From Pegea sp. RAD2-039 (taxonomy: Eukaryota > Chordata > Thaliacea > Salpida > Salpidae), in the NCBI GenBank assembly GCA_034620365.1, contig JAQGEQ010000011.1, positions 930,001 to 994,000 of the forward strand: a DNA stretch of 64,000 nucleotides, read 5' to 3'. Below, in pieces: positions 24,801 to 38,300 of this stretch (position 1 is its first letter; each line of letters begins with the position of its first letter). The notes below the pieces were generated by a model. The model was not told the origin of the DNA. It made no database searches and was given only the letters and a program-made list of their open reading frames with translations. The position numbers were made by a program, and so were the translations under genes.

Positions 24801-27800
24801 AAGTGATCTTGCTGAAGAAGAAGCACACTCTTCAGTAGAAGATCAGAAAGAAGCTTCTGTAGCTGTAGAATCAGAAAGTCAAGTTTCTGTCAAAGCTGAA
24901 AGTGATTCTATTGAAGAAGAAGATCAAGCTTCAGTAGAAGATCAGAAAGAAGCTTTTGTAGCTGTAGAAGCAGAAAGTCAAGTTTCTGTAAAAGCTGAAA
25001 GTGATCCTGTTGAAGAAGAAGATCAAGCTTCAGTAGAAGATCAGAAAGAAGCTTCTGTAGCTGTACAAGAAGAAAGTCAAGTTTCTGTAAAAGCTGAAAG
25101 TGATCCTGTTGAAGAAGAAGATCAAGCTTCAGTAGAAGATCAGAAAGAAGCTTCTGTAGCTGTAGAAGCAGAGAGTCAAGTTTCTGTAAAAGCTCAAAGT
25201 GATCTTGCTGAAGAAGAAGCACACTCTTCAGTAGAAGATCACAAAGAAGCTTCTGTAGCTGTAGAAGCAGAAAGTCAAGTTTCTGTAAAAGCTGAAAGTG
25301 ATCCTGTTGAAGAAGAAGCACAAGCTTTAGTAGAAGATCAGAAAGAAGCTTCTGTAGCTGTACAAGAAGAAAGTCAAGTTTCTGTAAAAGCTGAAAGTGA
25401 TCCTGTTGAAGAAGAAGATCAAGCTTCAGTAGAAGATCAGAAAGAAGCTTCTGTAGCTGTAGAAGAAGAAAGTCAAGTTTCTGTAAAAGCTGAAAGTGAT
25501 CCTGTTGAAGAAGAAGCACAAGCTTCAGTAGAAGATCAGAAAGAAGCTTCTGTAGCTGTAAAAGCTGAAAGTGGTCCTGTTGAAGAAGATGTTCAAGCTT
25601 CAGTAGAAGATCAGAAAGAAGCTTCTGTAGCTGTAGAAACAGAAAGTCAAGTTTCTGTAAAAGCTGAAATTGATCCTGTTGAAGAAGAAGCTCAAGCTTC
25701 AGTAGAAGGTCAGAAAGAAACTTCTGTAGCTGTAGAAGAAGAAAGTCAAGTTTCTGTAAAAGCTGAAAGTGATCCTGTTGAAGAAGTAGTTCATGCTTCA
25801 ATAGAAGATCAGAAAGAAGCTTCTGTAGCTGTAGAAGCAGAAAGTCAAGTTTCTGTAAAAGCTGAAAGTGATTTTGTTGAAAAAGAAGCACAAGCTTCAG
25901 TAGAAGATCAGAAAGAAACTTCTGTAGCTGTAGAAGAAGAAAGTCAAGTTTCTGTCAAAGCTGAAAGTGATCCTGTTGAAGAAGAAGCACAAGCTTCAGT
26001 AGAAGACCAGAAAGAAGCTTCTGTAGCTGTAGAAGCAGAAAGTGAAGTTTCTGTAAAAGCTGAAAGTGATCCTGTTGAGGAAGAAGATCAAGCTTCAGTA
26101 GAAGATCAGAAAGAAGCTTCTGTAGCTGTAGAAGCAGAGAGTCAAGTTTCTGTAAAAGCTGAAAGTGATCTTGTTGAAGAAGAAGCTCAAGCTTCAGTAG
26201 AAGATCAGAAAGAAACTTCTGTAGCTGTAGAAGAAGAAAGTCAAGTTTCCTTTAAAGCTGAAAGTGATCCTGTTGAAGAAGAAGCACAAGCTTCAGTAGA
26301 AGATCAGAAAGAAGCTTCTGTAGCTGTACAAGAAGAAAGTCAAGTTTCTGTAAAAGCTGAAACTGATCCTGTTGAAGAAGAAGCACAAGCTTCAGTAGAA
26401 GATCAGAAAGAAGCTTCGGTAGGTGTAGAAGCAGAAAGTCAAGTTTCTGTAAAAGCTGAAAGTGATCCTGTTGAAGAAGAAGCACAAGCTTCAGTAGAAG
26501 ATCAAAAAAAAACTTCTGTAGCTGTAGAAGAAGAAAGTCAAGTTTCTGAAAAAGCTGAAAGTGATCCTGTTGAAGAAGAAGCACAAGCTTCAGTAGAAGA
26601 TCAGAAAGAAGCTTCTGTAGCTGTAAAAGCTGAAAGTGGTCCTGTTGAGGAAGAAGATCAAGCTTCAGTAGAAGATCAGAAAGAAACTTCTGTAGCTGTA
26701 GAAGAAGAAAGTCAAGTTTCTGTAAAAGCTGAAAGTGATCCTGTTGAAGAAGAAGCACAAGCTTCAGTAGAAGGTCAGAAAGAAGCTTCTGTAGCTGTAG
26801 AAGAAGAAAGTCAAGTTTCTGTTAAAGCTGAAAGTGATCCTGCTGAAAAAGATGTTCAAGCTTCAGTTGAAGATCAGAAAGAAGCTTTTGTAGCTGTAGA
26901 AGCAGAAAGTCAAGTTGCTGTAAAAGCTGAAAGTGATCTTGTTGAAGAAGAAGCACACTCTTCAGTAGAAGATCAGAAAGAAACTTCTGTAGCTGTAGAA
27001 GAAGAAAGTCAAGTTTCTGTAAAAGCTGAAAGTGGTCCTGTTGAAGAAGGAGTTCAAGCTTCAGTAGAAGGTCAGAAAGAAGCTTCTGTAGCTGTAGAAG
27101 AAGAAAGTCAAGTTTCTGTTAAAGCTGAAAGTGATCCTGCTGAAAAAGATGTTCAAGCTTCAGTTGAAGATCAGAAAGAAGCTTTTGTAGCTGTAGAAGC
27201 AGAAAGTCAAGTTGCTGTAAAAGCTGAAAGTGATCTTGTTGAAGAAGAAGCACACTCTTCAGTAGAAGATCAGAAAGAAGCTTCTGTAGCTGTAGAATCA
27301 GAAAGTCAAGTTTCTGTCAAAGCTGAAAGTGATTCTATTGAAGAAGAAGATCAAGCTTCAGTAGAAGATCAGAAAGAAGATTCTGTAGCTGTAGAAACAG
27401 AAAGTCAAGTTTCTGTAAAAGCTGAAAGTGATCCTGTTGAAGAAGAAGCACAAGCTTCAGTAGAAGATCAGAAAGAAGCTTCTGTAGCTGTACAAGAAGA
27501 AAGTCAAGTTTCTGTAAAAGCTGAAACTGATCCTGTTGAAGAAGAAGCACAAGCTTCAGTAGAAGATCAGAAAGAAGCTTCTGTAGGTGTAGAAGCAGAA
27601 AGTCAAGTTTCTGTAAAAGCTGAAAGTGATCCTGTTGAAGAAGAAGCACAAGCTTCAGTAGAAGATCAAAAAAAAACTTCTGTAGCTGTAGAAGAAGAAA
27701 GTCAAGTTTCTGAAAAAGCTGAAAGTGATCCTGTTGAAGAAGAAGCACAAGCTTCAGTAGAAGATCAGAAAGAAGCTTCTGTAGGTGTAGAAGCAGAAAG

Positions 27801-29469
27801 TCAAGTTTCTGTAAAAGCTGAAAGTGATCCTGTTGAAGAAGAAGCACAAGCTTCAGTAGAAGATCAAAAAAAAACTTCTGTAGCTGTAGAAGAAGAAAGT
27901 CAAGTTTCTGAAAAAGCTGAAAGTGATCCTGTTGAAGAAGAAGCACACTCTTCAGTAGAAGATCAGAAAGAAGCTTCTGTAGCTGTAAAAGCTGAAAGTG
28001 GTCCTGTTGAGGAAGAAGATCAAGTTTCAGTAGAAGATCAAAAAGAAGCTTCTGTAGCTGTAGAAGAAGAAAGTCAAGTTTCTGTAAAAGCTGAAAGTGA
28101 TCCTGTTGAAGAAGGAGTTCAAGCTTCAGTAGAAGGTCAGAAAGAAGCTTCTGTAGCTGTAGAAGAAGAAAGTCAAGTTTCTGTTAAAGCTGAAAGTGAT
28201 CCTGCTGAAAAAGATGTTCAAGCTTCAGTTGAAGATCAGAAAGAAGCTTTTGTAGCTGTAGAAGCAGAAAGTCAAGTTGCTGTAAAAGCTGAAAGTGATC
28301 TTGTTGAAGAAGAAGCACACTCTTCAGTAGAAGATCAGAAAGAAGCTTCTGTAGCTGTAGAATCAGAAAGTCAAGTTTCTGTCAAAGCTGAAAGTGATTC
28401 TATTGAAGAAGAAGATCAAGCTTCAGTAGAAGATCAGAAAGAAGCTTTTGTAGCTGTAGAAGCAGAAAGTCAAGTTGCTGTAAAAGCTCAAAGTGATCTT
28501 GTTGAAGAAGAAGCACACTCTTCAGTAGAAGATCAGATAGAAGCTTCTGTAGCTGTAGAAGCAGAAAGTCAAGTTTCTGTAAAAGCTCAAAGTGATTTTG
28601 TTGAAGAAGAAGCACACTCTTCAGTAGAAGATCAGAAAGAAGCTTCTCTAGCTGTAGAAACAGAAAGTCAAGTTTCTGTAAAAGCTGAAAGTGATCCTGT
28701 TGAAGAAAAAGATCAAGCTTCAGTAGAATTTCAGAAAGAAACTTCTCTAGCTGTAGAAGCAGAAAGTCAAGTTGCTGTAAAAGCTCAAAGTGATCTTGTT
28801 GAAGAAGAAGCACACTCTTCAGTAGAAGATCAGAAAGAAGCTTCTGTAGCTGTAGAAGCAGAAAGTGAAGTTTCTGTAAAAGCTGAAAGTGATCTTGTTG
28901 AAGAAGAAGATCAAGCTTCAGTAGAAGATCAGAAAGAAGCTTCTGTAGCTGTAGAAGCAGAGAGTCAAGTTTCTGTAAAAGCTGAAAGTGGTTCTGTTGA
29001 AGAAGAATCTCAAGCTTCAGTAGAAGATCAGAAAGAAGATTCTGTAGCTGTAGAAGCAGAAAGTCAAGTTTCTGTCAAAGCTGAAAGTGATCATGTTGAA
29101 GAAGAAGCTCAAGCTTCAGTAGAAGATCAGAAAGAAGCTTCAGTAGCTGTAGAAGCAGAAAGTGAAGTTTCTGTAAAAGCTGAAAGTGATCTTGTTGAAG
29201 AAGAATCTCAAGCTTCAGTAGAAGATCAGAAAGAAGCTTCAGTAGCTGTAGAAGCAGAAAGTGAAGTTTCTGTAAAAGCTGAAAGTGATCTTGTTGAAGA
29301 AGAAGCTCAAGATTCAGTAGAAGATCAAAAAGAAGCTTCTGTTTCTGTAGAAGAAGGAAATAAAATTTCTAAAACAGATTTTACTACTTTAGTAGAAGAT
29401 CAAAGAGAGGTTCATGAAGGAAGCTCATCAGATGAGGATGAAGTTAATTTGTCCTTTGTTGTTATATAA
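21874..29469 (+). CDS. Repeat gene 1: predicted N-myristoylated giant acidic protein with ~59 x 33-residue repeats
   Basis: Two exons, join(21874..21960, 22939..29469), give about 2205 residues. Exon 1 encodes MGNSSSKNK plus a Ser/Lys-rich tail to residue 29: a Gly at position 2 and Ser at position 6 fit the N-myristoylation rule, suggesting membrane anchoring. Exon 2 starts with a Lys/Glu-rich, coiled-coil-prone lead (to about residue 215, including NKKKQFEALFLFLDG) and then runs into about 59 tandem copies of a 33-residue unit of the type VSVKAESDPVEEEAQASVED followed by QKEASVAVEAESQ. The tail is SSDEDEVNLSFVVI. No catalytic or known structural domain is seen; the protein is very acidic, lacks Cys in the repeats and should be extended. 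I do not recognise a named family; neurofilament-like or AKAP12-like scaffolds are loose analogies. The paralogue lies 6 kb downstream on the same strand. Confidence 0.82.
23497..29340 (+). repeat. Coding minisatellite, 99-bp unit, about 59 copies
   Basis: Unit length is 99 nt, measured for example from 23497 to 23596. Each unit divides into four sub-units of 24, 24, 24 and 27 nt, coding VEEEAQAS, VEDQKEAS, VAVEAESQ and VSVKAESDP. Three units lack exactly one 24-nt sub-unit (reading VAVKAESGP, near 25550, 26615 and 27980), so indels occur in sub-unit steps and keep frame. Variants recur in blocks, showing higher-order duplication. Confidence 0.95.
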
Positions 29470-32400
29470 CGTTTTTCTGCCTTCTTGTGCAATAATAATA
29501 ATATACAATACTTTTAATATTTCAGTAATCAGAAATTTATTATCTCTGATTATCTTCTATGTTGTTTACTTAATAAAAGTTAATATGTTTAAAATTTGTC
29601 GTAGATTTCGAGATTTCTCTATTAACTTGTTCTTTTACTTTCAGTGCTTCTTTAAGAGTCGATTTATGCTGGTAATTTTATTTTGACGTATATTTATATC
29701 GAAATCAGATTTTTAATTGTCGGTACTAAATGAATTTAATTAAAATGAGAATGTAAACCGACTTTTGCTCTAATACTTTTATGTTTGCTTTGACCTTACT
29801 TGTCTTGCAGGAGTATTAATTACGGAATGCCTATCGTACTATTTGCTATTTTATTTCTGAAATATTTGTTTTGCTACTGATATCTTAGTCTACAGTTTGA
29901 TTTGTTAAGTTCGTTTCTAAATAAATACTAATTTTGATTTACGTCAAATCTGTCTTATTTTTAATCAAATTCTGATTCTGAGCTATCGTTACACTTTTAT
30001 TCTAGTCAAGAATTTTTTATTCATTTTCTGCCATTCATCAAAATCTTTTTCATAGTTTGTCTGCTACAGCCTACATTGTTTTAAACTTAAAATTCTATTT
30101 CAATTTTCAAACAAATGTGTAATTTTGCTGCATACATTATTTAGTCTGTCTATTAAGTCATTTGATTTTAGCACTTTTTACTTACTGTTCTGCTGATTGC
30201 AATTATCAAATATTTTAATTAATCCATTTCATAATTAATATAAATGTCTTATAGAGTGTTTATCATTACAAATTATTGAAATAAATCAACTGGCTTTATT
30301 GTAAAATTACCAAAATTTACAAAAGCTCAAATTATTTAAGAAAGCATGACGTATTTTTACTGAAAAAACTGTTTTTATGAGTTAACCAATAACTTCTGTG
30401 ATCTTCAAATAAAAGCTGATGTAAACTTACCGTAGGACATTAACTAAACCAGCAATTTGGTGACTTGTGTTTTTTTCAAGAATCATTATCAATGTAAAGC
30501 CTTTTTTATGATATACAAATGAAGCCTCACTTGAAATAAAATCTTTTGCCTTGATTAATCTTTTCATGATCACGATTAGGGCCTTTCAAATTTTCAAAGA
30601 AATAATTAAACTCTTCCCACGTGAAACTTCCACAACTGCTGTCAGCCAATACAGAGAATTAAAAATAAAATATTTTTACTAAGTATACTTTTGTTATAAT
30701 TATTTCTTATTTGTTTGAATTTAAAAAATGTCAGGACGAAAACTTGGATGGCCCCAAGCTCTTCTTTGAGGTTAGGTGCTAGCTAGAGAATGAACAATTT
30801 TCTAAAGAAGACTTTAGATATTTTGTAAATCCAGAACAGGTTGGCTTATATTTTCATCGTTAAAAAAACATAGAAAAATAGGTAAGCAAAGATTTCATTC
30901 AAATAAAAAACACAGAAGTGATGATAAAGTGTAATGAAACATCCTAGTGAAATCGAAAAATGGTTAAGCATTGACAAGACGACAAAAGAATGAAGTACAA
31001 TTATTGAAGTCGAAATTACGAAAGTTTTAAGAAAAAATTTGCTGAAAATTTGTAACTATTTATAAGTATAAGTACAACTTGTGTCTGAGAATGTTGATCG
31101 CTTTTATTTTATTTTTCTGTTTTCACCAGTGTGATTTATTTGTGCCACAAACTATTAAAAATGATAGTAATAGGACGTTTAAGATATAAATTTCAGTGAA
31201 AAAGATATTCATTTAGTTCTTAAATTCAAGAAATACCTAAGAACATACTAAGGAAATAAATTTTAAAGCCTAAATTGATAAATCATATAAAAAGAATAGT
31301 TACTTGACATGAATATTAGAAACTTGCAGCTGTAATAGCCAAAAGCTGGTATAAATCATTCAGTACAAGAAGTTTCTACTCAATAAGCATTCTCTGTATT
31401 CGTGATCTCGAAGTGAATGAATTCCATGCATGAGTGGTTTGCACTTTGCTGCGGTAGTTGGAATATTGAAGAACAATTTTACAGCAACTTGCTACAAAGA
31501 AAACTTTTTAATTAGCAGTTGGTTGCATCAAACGTAAACTATATTTATTTAATTTTATTAATTGAAGTAAATATAAAAATTGCACAATCAAAAAAAACTT
31601 CAAATTATAAATTCAATCAAAGAGTTAAGTGATTTTATCAGTAGCTTTGTTATACAGTTTTCATAGTATTTAAGAATTAGAAAAAAATATTGAATCAACT
31701 TATCGAGGCAGAAATCAGTTTAATTGTTATCACATCACTACTATCCTTCAAATGATATTTCTTCGTTGAAACTTAATGAGCAATATTGAATGATTTTTTG
31801 GACTTTTATAAGTTTAGACAAAGCTTTGTATTTATTCTGACTTTAATTGACATAAAAAGTTTACTAATCATCTTGTTTTGAAAAGTACTAACTTTTTCTA
31901 AAGTAAATAGAAAATTTAAGAAGAATTCATGTATGAGATTACACTTGATTACTAATTTTCTTCTAGATTGTCTTTTAAAACTCGAAAAATTAAAAAATCA
32001 TCAATAATTTATCTTCTTTTCAAAAAAATATCAAATATACTAAATTTAACTTTTAATAATTTTGCCTCAGATTTTTTAACATTAGAAATAATAATATTAC
32101 ATAAATATATATTAATAATATAAAAATAAATCCTACAAAGACTTGACAATTATGTAATGAGTAATAAAATCACAAATTTGTAAGACATTCTCCGAGTTTT
32201 TTGAAATAAAATAATAAAAAAAATGAAGAATAATAATTCATGAGCATGAAACAGAGATTATAAAGATAAAAAGATTTTCTTAATAAATGGTTTACTGTGT
32301 GGGTTGGTGGTTTTCAACTGTATTTACCTTTTTTGTTTATTTTGGTATAAACATATATGAACAATATTTATAATAGTTGTATTGTAAAGCATTTAACTTT

Positions 32401-34969
32401 TACTTTGAATAGAAGAGATAAGAACATATGTAGAAATAAATATAAAGATATTTATCATTCATTCCTGATGCTTAGGAGCCTGGTAGGTTCACAAATATAA
32501 ATGTTTTGATGAAGTTTATAATGCTAACTGAGCAAAAAATCTTTCTCTTAAAAACTTTTGGCTTGTATATTTGTGGTAAAAGACTTAAAATATTTCAACA
32601 AAATAATATAAATTCCGCATTTCATCTTTTATGTCTACTAAATTCTCATTCAAAAATTTTCTGAATGTTATCAGTGTATGATGTAGATAGAATAATGTTT
32701 AAAAACCTGTGTTCAACTAATTTATTTAAAATATCTCGTTGACTTTCTTATAATTTTATATTTGAATTTAATAAAAAGGATATAAAAAATTTGATCTACA
32801 AAATGATTGTATCAAAATACCAAAAATGTTTTTTTTTTCTTAGAAATTCTGATTAATACCAACCTTAATTTGATTAAATGTAAAGATAAAAGGTTTATCA
32901 ATTTAAAAAACTTTTTTGTTGTCAAAGAAATCTATTTTTGAATTGTTATTATTTTACTTTCAAATCATCTCAACAAAATCTTTTGAAAAGTTGAAAATTA
33001 ATTAGCTGTTGTGTTATTTTCCCAAGAGTATTAACAAATATAATGGAATAGAATTATGAACATTTATTTTGTTATTTTATCTGCAAGTTTTCTCATTTGA
33101 AACATTTGTCTTTAAATGTATTATTTTGCGTGTATTTACAAAACTAGTTTTTCGATCAATTCAACTAATTGATTTAAATTTAATATTTTCTATACATAAA
33201 CAAGAGAAAAGTTTCATTTTTTTATATTGTAATTTGATAAACATTATTTGGTTCAACATATTTATTTTTATTTTGTTGTATTATCAAAAAGTATAAATTT
33301 CCATAAAATAGTCAATTGATTTCACTTAATATGTGCTTCTATCCGTGAGCTATTAGCAATTATTAAATGCTTGTGGGATAATAATTTTTTATCACAGTAA
33401 TCAAATCAGTTAAAGATTTAAGTAAGTGTAGGAAACTCTTCTTTCGAATTTATGTTTTTTATGTTTTTAATTTTGAAAAACTATTTCATAAATGTAACAA
33501 GTAGTGCTGGTTATGTTTCAAAATTAAGCTGTTCTATTTTCAATTCAATTTTGGAAACAGTTGTTTGTTTAAATATATTATATTATTATTGATACATTGA
33601 ACTCTGAAACTGTGAGTAAATAATTCATAGCTTCCATAAAGTTAACTAAAATACTATTTTGTGAAACTTGTTACTCAGTAAGTTATGCTTTTTTTAATTT
33701 ATCAAACTCAGTCTAATTAAATGAAATTTGTAAATTATATTTATATTTGTTCCAAATTTTATCAAATAATTCTTGATTTTGACTAATTAAACTTATTTAA
33801 TCTAAAAATGTTACGCTAAATCTACTTTTTTATGGAGTTCAGCATTTTTCTTCTGTTTATTAAATACTTTCTTTATGTAAAGATATTTTATTTAAGCAAA
33901 ATAATGATGAAGACTAATTTAAGTTAGTAAGTTTGAACATATTTTAAAATTAAAACTTAAGTCAAATTAAAAATCAGTTTTTAAGGTAATGAATAGAAAA
34001 ATGAAGATTATAAAGCTTATACTATTTGTTTTAACCTGATACTTCCTGTGTATATTAGCAGCTGCTGCATCTTTCATTTATTTGCCGGTTTACTAAATAC
34101 ATTTTATAATAACAATAGTGTCACTTGTTTTACTCATTCAGCTGGTTTCTTTATTTTCAGCCAGAAAAGTTTTATTCAAGATCAATTTTTTTAAAAGATT
34201 TTTTAGACAGATTAGAAAATCAATATCTAAAAAAGTTAAATATTTGCTATATGTAAACACAGCTATCAAGTTTAAAATAAAACAACGATAATATACTTGT
34301 AAGTTATTTCTTCATAATTATAAGTTAAGCTTGTAAGATAAATAAACTTTCGAGTTTAGTCAGTTAACTTAAAAAATCAGAAACTAAGTAATAATATGAA
34401 GAAATAAATTGTCATAATCAATAGAGCCTTGAGACATTTCAGAAAGTGGCTGTTATAAATCGTGCTTGGCTACGCTTGTAAGAATCTGCTGGTTATTTGA
34501 AGAATGTCTGAAAGCAGCCAACCAGTTGAGAATGCTGCTAGTTGTAGTATATATGAGGGGATCGAGAGACGGAGGAAAAGAAGATGAAAAAACTTTATCT
34601 TAACTTTCAACGCTTTTATTCAATCATTTCTAGATACTAACTTGAAGTGAGTCAAGTAGCAATTTAAAAGTATATAAATTTTAACAGAATTTATAAGTGC
34701 TAAGCTGAAATTTTTTTGCTGAGTTAAATTTAATTAACTTGTAATCGACAGTTTTAATATTTTCGACAAACTCATTGAGCTGGCTGCAGCATTTGACGGT
34801 CTTAGTTTCATATTTCGTCATTCGTAAATTTTAAAAACAACATTTTTAAGTTTTAAGGTTTCAATGATGTCAAAACTGAATGGTTTACTCACAGTAAGAC
34901 TCAACAGTTCAACAGTGAGTCAATCTGAACACTTAACTAACTAAAAGGAATTATATATAGTTTTGTTTA
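29470..34969. other. 5.5-kb AT-rich intergenic stretch between the paired repeat genes
   Basis: Possible polyadenylation signals (aataaa) for repeat gene 1 near 29570 and 29920. Otherwise only short biased ORFs; a tgtagtatatatgagggg stretch near 34545 could be a TATA box. No gene or RNA supported. Confidence 0.4.
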
Positions 34970-35355
34970 TATTTATAAAGTTGTAAGGCAAGTAAGGACT
35001 GTTTGCTAAATGTTAGTTAGAGGACTCGTTTTAAATATTTCTGGAACAGTTTGAAGTCTGATTACCGGAATGATATCGCTTCAACAATCGCTGAATTGCT
35101 TTATATAAAAAAACCAACTACCACTTTTACCAAAGTATCATTGAAACTGCTATTTAATTTCGCGCGTTATTTACTTATTTTAAACTACTCTGCAATTTGA
35201 GCTAAAATTTTAGGCTGACAATTATTTTTATCCGCCTTTGATTTGTTTTTGTTTTTTTGGTTGATCAGTTTTTAAACTGGCTTATTTATTTCTGAAGACG
35301 TAGGTAACTGTCTAATAACTTTGCTGTCAGTAATTCAAAAAAACTTTGATTAAGC
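34970..35355 (+). promoter_or_regulatory. Upstream region of repeat gene 2, related to that of repeat gene 1
   Basis: Diverged copy of 21490-21873 as described there, with blocks in the same order. Conserved blocks are candidates for shared cis-regulatory elements. Confidence 0.55.
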
Positions 35356-38300
35356 ATGGGTAAAGCTCTTAGCAAAAACAAGTACGATGTGACAACTTCT
35401 ACAGAAAACATTGAACAAGGTTCTTCAAACAAGAATACTGCTTCAATAGTAAGATGATAACAATTTTTATCTTCTAGATAAATATTATTAATACATTTGT
35501 TTTTGCTATTGAATAAATACAACCAACCTAAGTCCATGTCATAAAAACGTTTTATTTTCCGACAAGTCTTAAAGTATGCTTCTAATTTTATAACTTTATC
35601 AATTATAACTTATTTACTCTTAAAATTTTCGTCACTTTATTTACTTGCTATTATAAAAATCACTTCACTAAATTTCCGAGAAAAGGAATATAAAAATCAT
35701 TACGCTAATCACTTAACGTATTTTTAATACTTTAAAAAGTTTTTCTACTCGATTTAAAAGCTAAGCTTAAACATTACTAAAAAGTCAATTTGATTACATT
35801 GCTGCTCATTTTGAAATCTATTATAGATTTTGCGAGCTTTTTTAGTAGGATCAATTAAAAACAATGAGTGCAAAAAAATCGAAACATAAACTATTAATTA
35901 TTTTAATTTAAAAAAAACGCTTTTTAGTCAAAAACTTAAATTTTTTGTCAAAAATTAAAAATGTATGAATTTGTTGTAGATTATTGAAGACGAAAAAATA
36001 GAAAATAAAAGAAGCAATGGAGATGTATCTAAAGGCGATACGTTAGAAAAAAAGAAGAAATACAATCTTTTTTCGATTTTTTCAAAAAAACAGAAAAAAG
36101 AAGTATTAAATAACACTGCATCAGAAGCTAAAGAAAAGACTCCTTCAGAGACATCTGAGCAAAATGATACAGTTGAGGATCAAGTGGGCATTAAAACTGA
36201 AGATAAAGTTGAAGAAACAATTAAAGAAAATGATGAAAAAAATGTTGAAGAAACAACTGATGAAAATGTTAAAGAAGCAGTTGAAGAAATAAATACTGAA
36301 GCAACTGAAAAGTTAGTTGAAGAACAAACTGATGAAAAGAATGAAACATTAGCAGAAGATCAAAGCACAGAATTAAACAAAAAAGAAGAAAACAATGATG
36401 AAGCAGAAGTTGAAAAAGAAGAAACTTTAGTCACAGATAAAAGCAAAGATGAAGAAGAAATTGAAGAAGTAACTGTAAATGCAGAAACAAGTAAATCACC
36501 AAAACCACTCAAAAATATACAAAGTTTTTTTCAAACTCTGAAACGTAAGGTCACAAATAAGAAGACTAAAGGTAAGAAGACAAACCCTGATGCTGAAATA
36601 TATGGAATTATGAATGCTACACCATTTGAAACTGAGAACTATTTTTTAGAACCTATAGAACCTACAGAATCTTTACCTCGGTTCATTGAACCTCTTGTTC
36701 CTGAAGAAGTTGAAACTTTTGTTCTTATAGAAGCTCAAACTCCTGCTCCTGTAGAAGTTGAAGTTCCTGCTTCTGTTGAAGTTGAAACTCCTGCTCCTGT
36801 AGAAATTGAAGTTCCTGCTCCTGTACAAGTTGAAACTCCTGCTCCTGTAGAAGTCGAAGTTCCTGCTCTTGTAGAAGTTCAGACTCCTGCTCCTGCAGAA
36901 ATTGAAACTCCTGCTCCTGTAGAAGTTCAGACTCCTGCTCCTGTAGAAGTTCAGACTCCTGTTCCTGTTGAAGTTGAAACTCCTGCTCCTGTAGAAGTTG
37001 AAACTCCTGCTCCTGTAGAAGTTCAGACTCCTGCTCCTGTAGAAGTTGAAACTCCTGCTCCTGTAGAAGTTGAAACTCCTGCTCCTGTAGAAGTTCAGAC
37101 TCCTGCTCCTGTAGAAGTTCAGACTCCTACTCCTGTAGAAGTGGAAGCTCCTGCTCCTGTAGAAATTGAAACTCCTGCTCCTGTAGAAGTTGAAACTCCT
37201 ACTCCTGTAGAAGTTGAAACTCCTGCTCCTGCAGAAGTTCAGACTCCTGCTCCTGTAGAAATTGAAACTTCTGCTCCTGTAGAAGTTCAGACTCCTGCTC
37301 CTGTAGAAGTTGAAACTCCTGCTCCTGTAGAAGTTGAAACTCCTGCTCCTGTAGAAGTTCAGACTCCTGCTCCTGTAGAAATTGAAACTCCTGCTCCTGT
37401 AGAAGTTGAAACTCCTGCTCCTGTTGAAGTTGAAACTCCTGCTCCTGTAGAAATTGAAACTCCTGCTCCTGTAGAAGTTGAAACTCCTGCTCCTGTTGAA
37501 GTTGAAACTCCTGCTCCTGTAGAAATTGAAACTCCTGCTCCTGTTGAAGTTGAAACTCCTACTCCTGTTGAAGTTGAAACTCCTGCTCCTGTAGAAATTG
37601 AAACTCCTGCTCCTGTAGAAGTTGAAACTCCTGCTCCTGTAGAAGTTGAAACTCCTGCTCCTGTAGAAGTTCAGACTCCTACTCCAGTCGAAGTGGAAGT
37701 TCCTGCTCCTGTTGAAGTTGAAACTCCTGCTCCTGTAGAAGTTGAAACTCCTGCTCCTGTAGAAGTTCAGACTCCTACTCCAGTCGAAGTGGAAGTTCCT
37801 GCTCCTGTTGAAGTTCAGACTCCTGCTCCTGTTGAAGTTGAAACTCCTGCTCCTGTTGAAGTTGAAACTCCTGCTCCTGTAGAAGTTGAAACTCCTGCTC
37901 CTGTAGAAGTTGAAACTCCTGCTCCTGTAGAAGTTGAAGTTCCTGCTCCTGTAGAAGTTGAAACTCCTGCTCCTGTTGAAGTTCAGACTCCTGCTCCTGT
38001 TGAAGTTGAAACTCCTGCTCCTGTTGAAGTTGAAACTCCTGCTCCTGTAGAAGTTGAAACTCCTGCTCCTGTAGAAGTTGAAACTCCTGCTCCTGTTGAA
38101 GTTGAAACTCCTGCTCCTGTAGAAATTGAAACTCCTGCTCCTGTTGAAGTTGAAACTCCTGCTCCTGTTGAAGTTGAAACTCCTGCTCCTGTAGAAATTG
38201 AAACTCCTGCTCCTGTAGAAGTTGAAACTCCTGCTCCTGTAGAAGTTGAAACTCCTGCTCCTGTAGAAGTTCAGACTCCTGCTCCTGTAGAAGTTGAAGC

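Noticed and set aside
23603-28813. Several Leu/Gln-rich open frames on the minus strand opposite repeat gene 1
   Set aside because: Antisense by-products of the 99-bp unit, broken wherever a unit variant introduces a stop; no start context or splice sites.
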